A stretch of DNA of 64,000 bases from contig NZ_BMDG01000002.1 in the NCBI RefSeq assembly GCF_014635665.1, forward strand, positions 248,001 through 312,000, read 5' to 3'. Positions within the stretch are counted from its first letter, which is position 1; the number at the start of each line of letters is the position of its first letter. This DNA comes from Isoptericola cucumis. Its GTDB lineage: Bacteria > Actinomycetota > Actinomycetes > Actinomycetales > Cellulomonadaceae. The translations under genes and the position numbers were made by a program. The notes beneath the pieces are model-generated. The model was not told the DNA's origin. It ran no database searches and worked only from the letters and a program-made list of their open reading frames with translations. This document shows, in pieces, positions 36,144 through 45,482 of the stretch.

Positions 36144-36347
36144 ATGGCCCAGGGCACCGTCAAGTGGTTCAACGCGGAGAAGGGGTACGGGTTCATCACC
36201 CCGACCGCAGGCGGGCAGGACCTGTTCGTCCACTACAGCGCCATCCAGAGCGACGGCTACCGGAGCCTCGACGAGGGGCAGCCGGTCGAGTTCGAGGTCG
36301 GGCAGGGTCAGAAGGGGCCGCAGGCCGAGCAGGTCCGCCCGCTCTGA
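36144..36347 (+). CDS. cspA: Cold-shock protein (CspA family)
   Basis: A 67-aa single-domain OB-fold RNA chaperone. RNP1 K-G-Y-G-F-I near residues 16-21 and RNP2 L-F-V-H-Y near 31-35 are present; the usual F-V-H-F/Y is kept. G-T-V-K-W-F-N at the N-terminus is diagnostic. The length is standard. A hairpin with a 17-bp stem follows, then the groL regulatory region, so it is monocistronic. Confidence 0.97.
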   Translation: MAQGTVKWFNAEKGYGFITPTAGGQDLFVHYSAIQSDGYRSLDEGQPVEFEVGQGQKGPQAEQVRPL

Positions 36348-36364
36348 CCTCTCCCCGCACCGCC

Positions 36365-36417
36365 CCGGAGGCCGGCACCCGACGACGCACGGACGCGTCC
36401 CGGGTGCCGGCCTCCGG
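36365..36417 (+). terminator. Hairpin after cspA
   Basis: CCGGAGGCCGGCACCCG at 36365-36381 pairs perfectly with 36401-36417 across a 19-nt loop, beginning 17 nt after the cspA stop. There is no U-run. The rest of the 358-nt space up to groL holds the CIRCE operators and the groL leader. Confidence 0.75.
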
Positions 36418-36490
36418 CGTCTCCGCCGGGCGTGGGCGGAAGGACGCGGGCGCGCCGTCGGGCCATGTCCTCCACGCCCTGGGCGAACGT

Positions 36491-38331
<1,841 letters not shown>

Positions 38332-38377
38332 TCGACAGCTGATCCGAGGTCCGCTGCAGCCTGGCGCTGACGCGAAC

Positions 38378-38419
38378 GACGGCGGCCGGTCACCCCTCGC
38401 GGGGTGGCCGGCCGCCGTC
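38378..38419 (+). terminator. Terminator of groL
   Basis: A 19-bp stem pairs 38378-38396 with 38401-38419 (one G-T pair) closing a TCGC loop, 46 nt after groL. It may also serve the convergent gene ending at 38545. Confidence 0.85.
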
Positions 38420-38544
38420 GTCGTCGCTGCGGGAGGTGTGCCGGGGCGCCGTGGCTCAGCCGGGCTGTCTGTCGGCCGAGTCTGCGGCTCCGCTACGGGC
38501 GCGTGCCTCGTCCCTCGGCCCCCACCCTGCGCTGCACCTTCGCC

Positions 38545-38949
38545 TCAGCCGCAGTCGTCGCAGACGCCCGTCGCCGGGAGCGTCATCGAACAGGTCGGGC
38601 AGATGGCCGGCTCCGGTTCGGGGACCGCGTTCTGCCGCTGGGGCGCCGGTCGCTTGCGCGCCGTCGGCGTGCTCGGCCGCGGGGCCGCCTCGAAGCCGCA
38701 CTTGCGCAGGATCTTGCCGGTGTCGACCTTGCCGCCCGTCAGCTCCTCGGTGGTCGCGGCCCTGCCGGTGGCGTACCGGTGCGCGACGCCGAGGACCGCC
38801 TTGGTGTCGTAGGTCCGGCCCTCGTGGGCGAAGGTGTCGCGGGACGCCGCGAAGCCGTAGACGCCCAGGAGGTTCTCGGCACCGCGGGAGTCGTACTCGG
38901 TGATCGCCTGGAGGATGTGTTGCCGGGTCACGGCGGAGAAGGTAGCCAC
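38545..38949 (-). CDS. Stand-alone ScoMcrA-head-like domain with C-terminal zinc ribbon
   Basis: A 134-aa cytoplasmic protein. Residues about 5-88 (R-Q-H-I-L-Q-A-I-x-E-Y-D-x-x-G, L-L-G-V-Y-G-F, H-E-G-R-T-Y-D-T-K-A-V-L-G-V-A-H-R-Y-A-T-G, G-K-I-L-R-K-C-G-F) resemble the N-terminal head of the Streptomyces modified-DNA endonuclease ScoMcrA. No SRA, sulfur-binding or HNH nuclease part is present. A basic Pro-rich linker leads to C-P-T-C-x11-C-D-D-C, a rubredoxin-like zinc ribbon. It might recognise nucleic acid, but the function is unknown. The start is GTG 38949 (TACTCT lies 6 nt upstream on the minus strand). Confidence 0.72.
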   Translation of the reverse strand: MATFSAVTRQHILQAITEYDSRGAENLLGVYGFAASRDTFAHEGRTYDTKAVLGVAHRYATGRAATTEELTGGKVDTGKILRKCGFEAAPRPSTPTARKRPAPQRQNAVPEPEPAICPTCSMTLPATGVCDDCG

Positions 38950-39061
38950 ACCACGAGAGTAGGCGCACCGGGAGCACCTCCCTGCCGCTCGGGCTTGCCC
39001 AGGGGCGTGAACCGCGACACGCGGCGCGGCCCGGCCGTCAGGGACCGGACCGCGCCGGGGG

Positions 39062-39349
39062 TCAGCGCGCGAACAGGCGGGACGCCTGGGCCTCCGCGTC
39101 CGCGTAGGTGCGCGACGCCGAGGACAGCGCCGCGGTCACCGCGTCGAGCGCCGCCTCGACCTGCGTCTGCGTGGTCTGCCACTGCCCCATGACGCCCGCG
39201 AAGGACGTCGCGGCGCTGCCGTGCCAGCTCGACTGCAGGTCCTGCAGGTGGCGCATCATGGCGCCCACCTCCGAGCGGATCGCCCCGACGGACCCGTTGA
39301 CCGCGGCGCTCGCCTGCGCCACCCGCTCGCTGTCGACCTCGTACCGCAC
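39062..39349 (-). CDS. WXG100 family protein (EsxA/EsxB-like)
   Basis: A 95-aa helical hairpin protein. The W-x-G turn is W-H-G near residue 43 (S-S-W-H-G-S-A-A), with amphipathic helices on both sides and no signal peptide, as for substrates of type VII secretion. The start is GTG 39349 because GAAGGAGGAG lies 3 nt upstream on the minus strand. No EccC/EssC-type ATPase, EccD or partner Esx gene is linked in this window, so the secretion machinery must be elsewhere. Confidence 0.88.
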   Translation of the reverse strand: MRYEVDSERVAQASAAVNGSVGAIRSEVGAMMRHLQDLQSSWHGSAATSFAGVMGQWQTTQTQVEAALDAVTAALSSASRTYADAEAQASRLFAR

Positions 39350-39478
39350 GTGCTCCTCCTTCGTCGTCCCACCCGTGCTCGGGCTGCCGACGACGACGCT
39401 AGGCGGAACGCGACCCTGCCGGCGGCCGTCCTCCACAGCCTGTGGACGACGGTGCCGGGCGAGCGGTGCGGGGTCGCT

Positions 39479-40249
39479 TCAGGAGCGCTCGGGGCCCGCG
39501 GGCGTCTCGGCCTCGAGCCGGGAGCGTTCCTTGAGCAGCCGGTGCAGCTCCGCGTCGACGTTCTGGCGGGCCGGCTCCTCCCACGCGGCGCCGAGCGGGC
39601 TCCAGTACAGCGACGGGCGCTTGAGCAGCTTGGTCAGCACGCGGATGCGGGCGTCGAGAAAGTCCGGCAGGGGGATGTGGGCGTACTCCGCGCGCACGTC
39701 GGCGATGTACTCGCGGTAGCGCTGGGGCTCGGCCGCGAGCATCCCCAGGTCGGCGTCGTTGAGGACGGCGGAGTCGACGTCACCCGCGAGCGGCTTGTGC
39801 CGGGCGAGCGAGTCGACCAGCTGCGCCACCCGCTCCGCGGAGGCGGCGGGCACGCCGAGCCCCGTGAGCTGGGAGCGCGCCAGCTCGGCGCTGACGGTGG
39901 TCTGCTCGCCGCCCTGCGTGGCATAGGCGACCTTGCGCGCCGCGTCGAACACGGCCCCGTGGTACCAGGCGGCGAGCCGGACGAGGTCGGGCTCGTGCGT
40001 CTCCTCGGACAGCTCGTCGACCCGGTGCAGGACGTCGGCGAGGTGGCGCAGGTTGTGGAACCGCCGGTCGGGGGCCGACCACCGGCCCACCAGGTCCCCT
40101 CCCACCTCGCGGACCGCGTCCACGTCGGCGGTGGCGCCGGCGCCGCGAGCGGCCCGGACGAACGCGGAGAGGAACCAGGCAGGTGCGTCGGCGCTGATCA
40201 CGCCCATCGCTATCAGGCTTTCGGTCGTCGGGTGGTGCGGCTCGTGCAT
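39479..40249 (-). CDS. HD-like predicted metal-dependent phosphohydrolase
   Basis: A 256-aa protein similar to the COG4339-type predicted HD-superfamily proteins. Candidate metal ligands are F-H-N-L-R-H-L near residues 64-70 and W-Y-H-G-A-V-F-D near 94-101; the classic adjacent H-D pair is replaced by H-G followed by D four residues later, as in that group. The remainder is helical with a charged C-terminus. The substrate is unknown. It begins at ATG 40249, 17 nt after the sensor kinase gene on the same strand, and may be the last gene of that operon. A second ATG at 40207 is possible. Confidence 0.7.
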   Translation of the reverse strand: MHEPHHPTTESLIAMGVISADAPAWFLSAFVRAARGAGATADVDAVREVGGDLVGRWSAPDRRFHNLRHLADVLHRVDELSEETHEPDLVRLAAWYHGAVFDAARKVAYATQGGEQTTVSAELARSQLTGLGVPAASAERVAQLVDSLARHKPLAGDVDSAVLNDADLGMLAAEPQRYREYIADVRAEYAHIPLPDFLDARIRVLTKLLKRPSLYWSPLGAAWEEPARQNVDAELHRLLKERSRLEAETPAGPERS

Positions 40250-40265
40250 TCTGCCGCACCTGCCG

Positions 40266-41792
40266 TCAGGTTACGACCACCGGGGGCAGCGCGACACGGA
40301 CCGTGAGCCCGCCGCCCGGCGTGTCGGCGACGGACACGTGCCCGTCGTGGGCGCCCACGATGGCGGCGACGATCGCCATGCCCAGCCCGGAGCCGCCCGA
40401 GGTGCGGTTGCGCGACGAGTCGGCGCGGTAGAACCGCTCGAAGATCCGGGCCGCCTGCTCGGGGGCGATGCCGGGCCCGTGGTCGCGCACCTCGACCACC
40501 GCGCCGCCGTCGGGCGCCGTGCCGACCGCGAGCTCGGCGGGCGAGCCGGCGGGGGTGTGCCGGGCGACGTTCCCGACCAGGTTGGTGAGCACCTGGCGCA
40601 GCCGGTCCGGGTCGCCGGTGGCGGGCACGGCCGTGGGCGGGGCGCCGTCGTGCAGGCCGACCACGGCGACCTCGCGCGACGGGTCGAGGGCGTGCAGGTC
40701 CTGCACCGCGTCGCGGGCCATCGCGGCGAGGTCGACCTCCTCGCGGCGCAGGGGGCGGCCCTCGTCGAGGCGGGCGAGCACGAGCAGGTCGTTCACGAGC
40801 GTGCTCATCCGCCGCGCGGAGTCCTCGATGCGGCCCATCGTGTCGTCGACCTTCGCGGGCGTGTCGAGCGCGCCCATCCGGTACAGCTCGCCGTAGCCCT
40901 TGACGGTGGCCAGCGGCGTGCGCAGCTCGTGGCTCGCGTCGGAGACGAACCGGCGCATGCGCCGCTCCGACTCCTCCTGGGCGGAGAACGCCCGCTCGAT
41001 GTGCGCGAGCATCGTGTTCAGCGACCGGGACAGCGAGCCGACCTCCGTCGTCGGTGGCAGGTCGGGGACGCGCTGGGAGAGGTCGCCGTCCGCGATCTCT
41101 GCGGCCGTCGCCTCGATGCGGCGCAGCGGGCGCAGGGACCGGTGCACGAGCAGCAGCGCCGTCCCGCCGCCGAGCAGCACGATGCCGAGGCTGGAGATCA
41201 TCAGGGACCGGGTGAGGAACGAGATCGTCTCGTCCACACCGACCAGGGGCAGGGAGACGTACGCGGAGCCGACCGGCTCGCCGCCCGAGGTGTACACGAA
41301 CGGCACCACCCGCCACTGCGCGTCGTCCTGGCCGCCCGTCGAGGAGACCGTGAACGGCTCGCCCTCGTGGGCGGAGACCTCGTCGAGCGTCTCGCGCGGG
41401 ATGTTCGGCGTGCCGAGGAGCTCCTCGGTCTGCGGCCAGGCGATCGTCCTGCCGACGCCGTTCGCGTCGCGGATCGTCACGGCGTAGTCGGTGGGGATCT
41501 GGGGGGAGGGGGAGTCGGGCGCGCGGAACGTGATGTTGGCGACCGCCGTCGCCGACTGCTTGAGCTGCTGGTCCACCTGCCGCACGAGGTAGTCGGAGAC
41601 CACGGTGCGGGTCACCGCCGCCGCCAGGATGAGGCCCGCCGTCAGCAGCAGCACCGTGACGGCGACGAGGCGCGTGCGCAGCGGCACGCGCTGCAGCCAG
41701 CCCGGCCGGGCGTCGTCGGACACCGGCTTCCCGGTGGCCGACGCCTCGGTCACGGGCTCCTCGGGCGTGCCGGGCGGCGGGAGCGCGCTCAT
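40266..41792 (-). CDS. HAMP-containing sensor histidine kinase
   Basis: A 508-aa membrane sensor. There is a cytoplasmic N-terminus (1-38), helix 1 (40-62), an extracellular sensor region of about 120 residues, helix 2 (about 185-206), a HAMP domain (about 207-265), the DHp domain with His288 in D-A-S-H-E-L-R-T-P, and the ATPase domain with N-L-V-G-N-V-A-R-H, D-H-G-P-G-I and G-G-S-G-L-G-M. It resembles mycobacterial TcrY/PrrB-type kinases. The start ATG 41792 overlaps the response regulator stop (ATGA). The signal is unknown; the extracellular domain has no recognisable motif. Confidence 0.93.
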   Translation of the reverse strand: MSALPPPGTPEEPVTEASATGKPVSDDARPGWLQRVPLRTRLVAVTVLLLTAGLILAAAVTRTVVSDYLVRQVDQQLKQSATAVANITFRAPDSPSPQIPTDYAVTIRDANGVGRTIAWPQTEELLGTPNIPRETLDEVSAHEGEPFTVSSTGGQDDAQWRVVPFVYTSGGEPVGSAYVSLPLVGVDETISFLTRSLMISSLGIVLLGGGTALLLVHRSLRPLRRIEATAAEIADGDLSQRVPDLPPTTEVGSLSRSLNTMLAHIERAFSAQEESERRMRRFVSDASHELRTPLATVKGYGELYRMGALDTPAKVDDTMGRIEDSARRMSTLVNDLLVLARLDEGRPLRREEVDLAAMARDAVQDLHALDPSREVAVVGLHDGAPPTAVPATGDPDRLRQVLTNLVGNVARHTPAGSPAELAVGTAPDGGAVVEVRDHGPGIAPEQAARIFERFYRADSSRNRTSGGSGLGMAIVAAIVGAHDGHVSVADTPGGGLTVRVALPPVVVT

Positions 41793-42523
41793 CGCGCCTG
41801 CGGCGCCCGCAGGAGGTAGCCCACGCCCCGCTTGGTGTGGATCAGTGCGGGCAGCGTGACGTCCTCGCCGTCGGGCCCGGTGACGGTGAGGTGGTCGATC
41901 TTGCGGCGCAGGTAGGAGATGTACGACTCGACGATGTTGGCGTCGCCGCCCCAGTCGTACTGCCACACGTGGTCGAGGATCTGCGCCTTGGACAGCACGC
42001 GGCCGGCGTTGAGCATGAGGTAGCGCAGCAGCTTGAACTCGGTGGGGGACAGCTCGACCTCGACCCCGGCGCGCCGCACCTCGTGCGAGTCCTCGTCGAG
42101 CTCGAGGTCGCCGACGCGCAGGACGGCCTCGTCCTCCGGCTCGCCCGCGTGCGTGCGGCGCAGGACGGCGCGGATGCGGGCCACGACCTCCTCCAGGCTG
42201 AAGGGCTTGGTGACGTAGTCGTCGCCGCCCACGGTGAGCCCCTGCACCTTGTCCTGCGTGTCGTCGCGGGCGGTGAGGAAGAGCACGGGCGTGTGCCGGC
42301 CGGTGGAGCGCATGCGGCGTGTCACGGTGAAGCCGTCCATGTCGGGCAGCATCACGTCGAGCACCACGAGGTCGGGCTCGACGTCGCGGACCAGCTGCAG
42401 CGCCCCGTTCCCGTCGGCGGCCGCGTGCACCTCGAACCCCGCGAACCGCAGGGAGGTGGACAGCAGCTCGCGGATGTTGGGCTCGTCGTCGACGACGACG
42501 AGGCGTGCCTCGGGTGCGCTCAT
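41789..42523 (-). CDS. OmpR-family response regulator
   Basis: A 244-aa regulator paired with the kinase that follows. The receiver domain has D12-D13, phospho-acceptor Asp56 in V-V-L-D-V-M-L-P, the switch Thr in F-L-T-A-R and the Lys in V-T-K-P-F-S. The winged helix ends T-K-R-G-V-G-Y-L-L. ATG 42523 (M-S-A-P-E-A-R) is preferred; ATG 42532 is three codons longer. It is divergent from the AlkZ-related gene. Targets are unknown. Confidence 0.94.
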   Translation of the reverse strand: MSAPEARLVVVDDEPNIRELLSTSLRFAGFEVHAAADGNGALQLVRDVEPDLVVLDVMLPDMDGFTVTRRMRSTGRHTPVLFLTARDDTQDKVQGLTVGGDDYVTKPFSLEEVVARIRAVLRRTHAGEPEDEAVLRVGDLELDEDSHEVRRAGVEVELSPTEFKLLRYLMLNAGRVLSKAQILDHVWQYDWGGDANIVESYISYLRRKIDHLTVTGPDGEDVTLPALIHTKRGVGYLLRAPQAR

Positions 42524-42671
42524 GCTCCCCATGGTGCGTCCGGTTCCTGGAGGATGCCTGGGAACGTGCTTGGACCCACCCGGTCGTCCCGGGGCCGGTA
42601 CCGCGCCGGCCCCACGCGCGGCCCCGCGCGTGGGGCCGCGGGTGTCGGTGGCCTCCGCGAGGATGGGGGCC

Positions 42672-43919
42672 GTGCGGATCACGGGGGACCAGCGGCGACG
42701 GCGGCTCGTCGCGCATCAGCTCGCGCTCGGCGTCGACCGGCCGGGGCTGCCCGCGGCCAGGTCGCCCGAGGACGTCACGCGGCGCCTGGTCGCGCTGCAC
42801 GCCACCGACGCGCCCAGCGTGCACCTCGCCGTCCTGGCCCGGGTGCCCGGCCTGACGCTCGACGACGTGCGCGACGCGCTCTTCGAGCGGCGCGACCTCG
42901 TGCGGGTGCTCGGCATGCGCCGCACGATGTTCGTGGTGCGCCGGGAGATGGTGCCCGTGGTGCACGCGGGGGCGGCGACGGCCGTGGCGGGGCGCCTGCG
43001 CGCCCGGCTGCTCAAGGAGCTCGCCACGCTGCCCACCGACCCGCCGGTCGCCGACCCCGAGGCGCTCCTCGCGGCGGCGGAATACCAGGTGCACGCGGCC
43101 CTCGTGGAGCACGGGCCGCTCGACGGCGCGCAGCTCTCGCGGGCGGCGCCGCTGCTGCGCACCGCGTTCCTGCCCACCACCGACAAGGCCTGGGACGTGC
43201 GCCGCACCATGACGTCGCCCCTGCTCGCCGTGCTGTCGGCCGAGGGCAGCGTCGTGCGGGGCGAGCCGCGCGGGGCGTGGACGTCGCCCCGGCACGTGTG
43301 GGAGCTCATGACCGACTGGTTCCCGGACGGCATCCCCGCGCTCGACGAGGACGCCGCGCGCGTCGAGCTCGCGCGCGCCTGGCTGGAGGCCTTCGGCCCG
43401 GCGACGGTGGCCGACCTGAAGTGGTGGACCGGGTGGAACCTCGGTCAGGCCCGCCGCGCGGTCGCGGCGCTCGACGTGCGCGAGGTGGAGGTCGAGGTGG
43501 GCGCGCCCGGCGCGGACGTCCAGGTCGCCGACGGCGTGATGCTGCGCTCCACCGACCTCGACGGCCTCGGCCCGGCAGGCCCGGCCGACGACGTCGCGCA
43601 GGGCCACGCGGCCCTGCTGCCGACGCTCGACCCGACGACGATGGGGTGGACCGCCCGGGACTGGTACCTGGGCCCGCACCGCCCGTTGCTGTTCGACAGC
43701 GCGGGCAACGCGGGCGCGACCGTCTGGTGGCAGGGGCGGGTGGTCGGCGCCTGGACGGCCCGGCCGGACGGCGAGGTCGTGTGGCGGCTGCTCGAGGACG
43801 TCGGCCCCGAGGGCGAGGCGGCCGTCGCCGCCGAGGCCGCGCGCATCGGCGCGCTGCTCGGCGGCGTCGGGTTCACGCCGGGGTACGTGACGCCGCTGTA
43901 CCGCGAGCTGCGGGCCTGA
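42672..43919 (+). CDS. Winged-helix DNA-binding protein, HTH_42 (AlkZ/YcaQ-related)
   Basis: A 415-aa protein of tandem winged helices (PF06224). The AlkZ and YcaQ branches of this superfamily are DNA glycosylases that unhook crosslinks or bulky adducts. At the place where AlkZ has its catalytic Q-x-Q motif, this protein reads L-H43-A-T45-D, so the chemistry may differ or be absent. R-R-T-M-F-V-V-R near residue 79 and D-L-K-W-W-T-G-W near 248 are other conserved segments. The start is GTG 42672, 7 nt after GAGGAT. A repair or regulatory role is inferred. Confidence 0.8.
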   Translation: MRITGDQRRRRLVAHQLALGVDRPGLPAARSPEDVTRRLVALHATDAPSVHLAVLARVPGLTLDDVRDALFERRDLVRVLGMRRTMFVVRREMVPVVHAGAATAVAGRLRARLLKELATLPTDPPVADPEALLAAAEYQVHAALVEHGPLDGAQLSRAAPLLRTAFLPTTDKAWDVRRTMTSPLLAVLSAEGSVVRGEPRGAWTSPRHVWELMTDWFPDGIPALDEDAARVELARAWLEAFGPATVADLKWWTGWNLGQARRAVAALDVREVEVEVGAPGADVQVADGVMLRSTDLDGLGPAGPADDVAQGHAALLPTLDPTTMGWTARDWYLGPHRPLLFDSAGNAGATVWWQGRVVGAWTARPDGEVVWRLLEDVGPEGEAAVAAEAARIGALLGGVGFTPGYVTPLYRELRA

Positions 43920-43928
43920 GCCCGCCGG

Positions 43929-44558
43929 TCAGAGGTAGCGCAGCGGGTCGAACTCGTCGAGCGGGATGATCCGCACGCGCGGCAGCGGGGCGGTGAACGC
44001 GTCGGCGTCGCCCTCCAGGTCGAAGGTCTCGAGACCCTTCTCGACGAGCGGGGTGAACTGCGCGTTGACGAACTCGCGGAACGCGAGCAGCCCGACCCGG
44101 CGGTCGGTGCCGAGCAGGGCCTCCATCTGCGGCAGGAAGTCGCCGTCGTGGCTCGCCAGGAGCACGTCGCCGTCGCGGTCGGCGAGCGCCTCCAGCGTGC
44201 GCTGGATACCGACGTCCACGACCTTCTCCGTGCCGGACGACGCCAGCGGGATGGGCTTGTAGCCCATCGCGAGCAGCGCCTGCACGAACGCCATGGGCAT
44301 CTGCCCGCTGCTGGCGTTGAGGAAGAAGAGGGGGACGACCTCCTGGTCCCAGACCCGGTGCGCGAAGGAGGAGACGCGGTCCCAGCGCGGGCGCTCCTCC
44401 GGGTTCGGGCGCCTGCTCAGCACGTTCATGCCGAGGGTGGCGTCGATGTTCTCCCCGTCCACCAGGAGGTACGTGCGGCGGGCGGGAGCCTCTGCGGGCG
44501 CGGACGGCGTGGAGGAGGGCGCAGCCGTCGGCGTCGGGCCTGCGAAGGAGGGGGACAT
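43929..44558 (-). CDS. NYN domain (PIN-like) ribonuclease-type protein
   Basis: A 209-aa protein. After a Pro/Ser/Ala-rich start, the NYN fold shows the first acidic site L-L-V-D-G-E-N-I-D near residues 31-39, K-V-V-D-V-G-I-Q-R-T-L near 118, and S-H-D-G-D-F-L-P-Q near 139, giving the cluster of Asp residues expected for metal-dependent RNA cleavage in LabA/DUF88 proteins. The start is ATG 44558; TACGCT lies 6 nt upstream on the minus strand. It lies between the pspA terminator and the convergent AlkZ-related gene. The RNA target is unknown. Confidence 0.85.
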   Translation of the reverse strand: MSPSFAGPTPTAAPSSTPSAPAEAPARRTYLLVDGENIDATLGMNVLSRRPNPEERPRWDRVSSFAHRVWDQEVVPLFFLNASSGQMPMAFVQALLAMGYKPIPLASSGTEKVVDVGIQRTLEALADRDGDVLLASHDGDFLPQMEALLGTDRRVGLLAFREFVNAQFTPLVEKGLETFDLEGDADAFTAPLPRVRIIPLDEFDPLRYL

Positions 44559-44606
44559 GGGCCCAGCGTATCCGCCCGCCCCCCTGCGCGACGCGGCGCG
44601 GACGGT

Positions 44607-44638
44607 GCCGGGGCGGTGCGGACCCGCACCGCCCCGGC
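44607..44638 (-). terminator. Terminator of pspA
   Basis: A perfect 15-bp stem, 44607-44621 against 44624-44638, lies 7 nt beyond the end of pspA in its direction of transcription. It has only two unpaired bases at the tip, so the top pairs must open to form a loop. Confidence 0.75.
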
Positions 44639-44644
44639 GGCGGC

Positions 44645-45400
44645 TCAGGCCTGGTCGGAGCCGGTGCCGATCTGCGGCGCGGGCGAGCCGCCCGACTTCA
44701 GCGCGGCGAGGCGCGCCTCGAGCTCCAGCTCCGCGCCCGCGTCCTCGAGCTCCGAGAACTGCGCGTCGAGCGACGACGCCGCGATCTCGGCCTGGCCCAT
44801 CGCCATGGCCTCCTCGCGGCGCACGGTCTCCTCGAAGCGGGACAGCTCGCTGGTCGGGTCCAGCACGTTGATGGAGCTGATCGCGCCCTGCACGGTCTGC
44901 TGCGCCTCGGCGGCCTTCTGCCGCGCGACGAGCTGGTCGCGGCGCGACTTGAGGTCGACGAGCTTGTCCTTCATCGCCGCCAGGCCCGTCTTGAGCTTCT
45001 CGACGGTCACCCGCTGCTGCTCGATCATGGGCTGCGCCTGCTTGACCTCGGACTCCGCGTCCATCTGCTTGCGCAGCGCGACCTTCGTCAGCTGGTCGAA
45101 GCGGTCCGCCTCGCCGGCGTTGCCCGCGGCGCGGTACTCCTCGGCCTTGCGCGACGCCGCGAGGGCCTTCGTGCCCCACTCGCGGACGGCGGTGACGTCC
45201 TCCTGGTAGTCCTGCTCCGCGAGGCGGAGGTTCCCGATCGTCTGCGCGATCGCCTGCTCGGCCTCGGCGATGTTGTTGGTGTAGTCGCGCACGAGCTGGT
45301 CCAGCATCTTCTGCGGGTCCTCGGCCCGGTCCAGCAGCGAGTTGATGTTCGCCTTCGCGAGCTGGCTGATGCGTCCGAGGATGCTCTGCTTCTGGGTCAT
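44645..45400 (-). CDS. pspA: PspA/IM30 (ESCRT-III-like) membrane-stress protein
   Basis: A 251-aa coiled-coil protein that coats damaged membranes. It starts M-T-Q-K-Q-S-I-L-G-R-I-S-Q-L-A-K-A-N-I with an amphipathic helix, followed by D-R-A-E-D-P-Q-K-M-L-D-Q-L and long heptad helices rich in Glu, Ala, Lys and Gln to about residue 225, then an acidic/Gly-Pro tail. ATG 45400 follows GGAAGG. It sits directly after the TPM-domain gene on the same strand (82 nt), a pairing that suggests a joint envelope-stress unit. Confidence 0.92.
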   Translation of the reverse strand: MTQKQSILGRISQLAKANINSLLDRAEDPQKMLDQLVRDYTNNIAEAEQAIAQTIGNLRLAEQDYQEDVTAVREWGTKALAASRKAEEYRAAGNAGEADRFDQLTKVALRKQMDAESEVKQAQPMIEQQRVTVEKLKTGLAAMKDKLVDLKSRRDQLVARQKAAEAQQTVQGAISSINVLDPTSELSRFEETVRREEAMAMGQAEIAASSLDAQFSELEDAGAELELEARLAALKSGGSPAPQIGTGSDQA

Positions 45401-45482
45401 CGTCGTGCTTCCTTCCGCCTGGTCCGTCACTGTCCGTGGCACTCGCGCCCGGAGGCCTCGGGGGTCGTCGTCGGAGCGTTCG

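Noticed and set aside
40266-43679. Apparent 1137-codon kinase fusion
   Set aside because: The kinase starts at 41792, overlapping the regulator stop. The upstream part is a shadow of the response regulator and the AlkZ-related gene.
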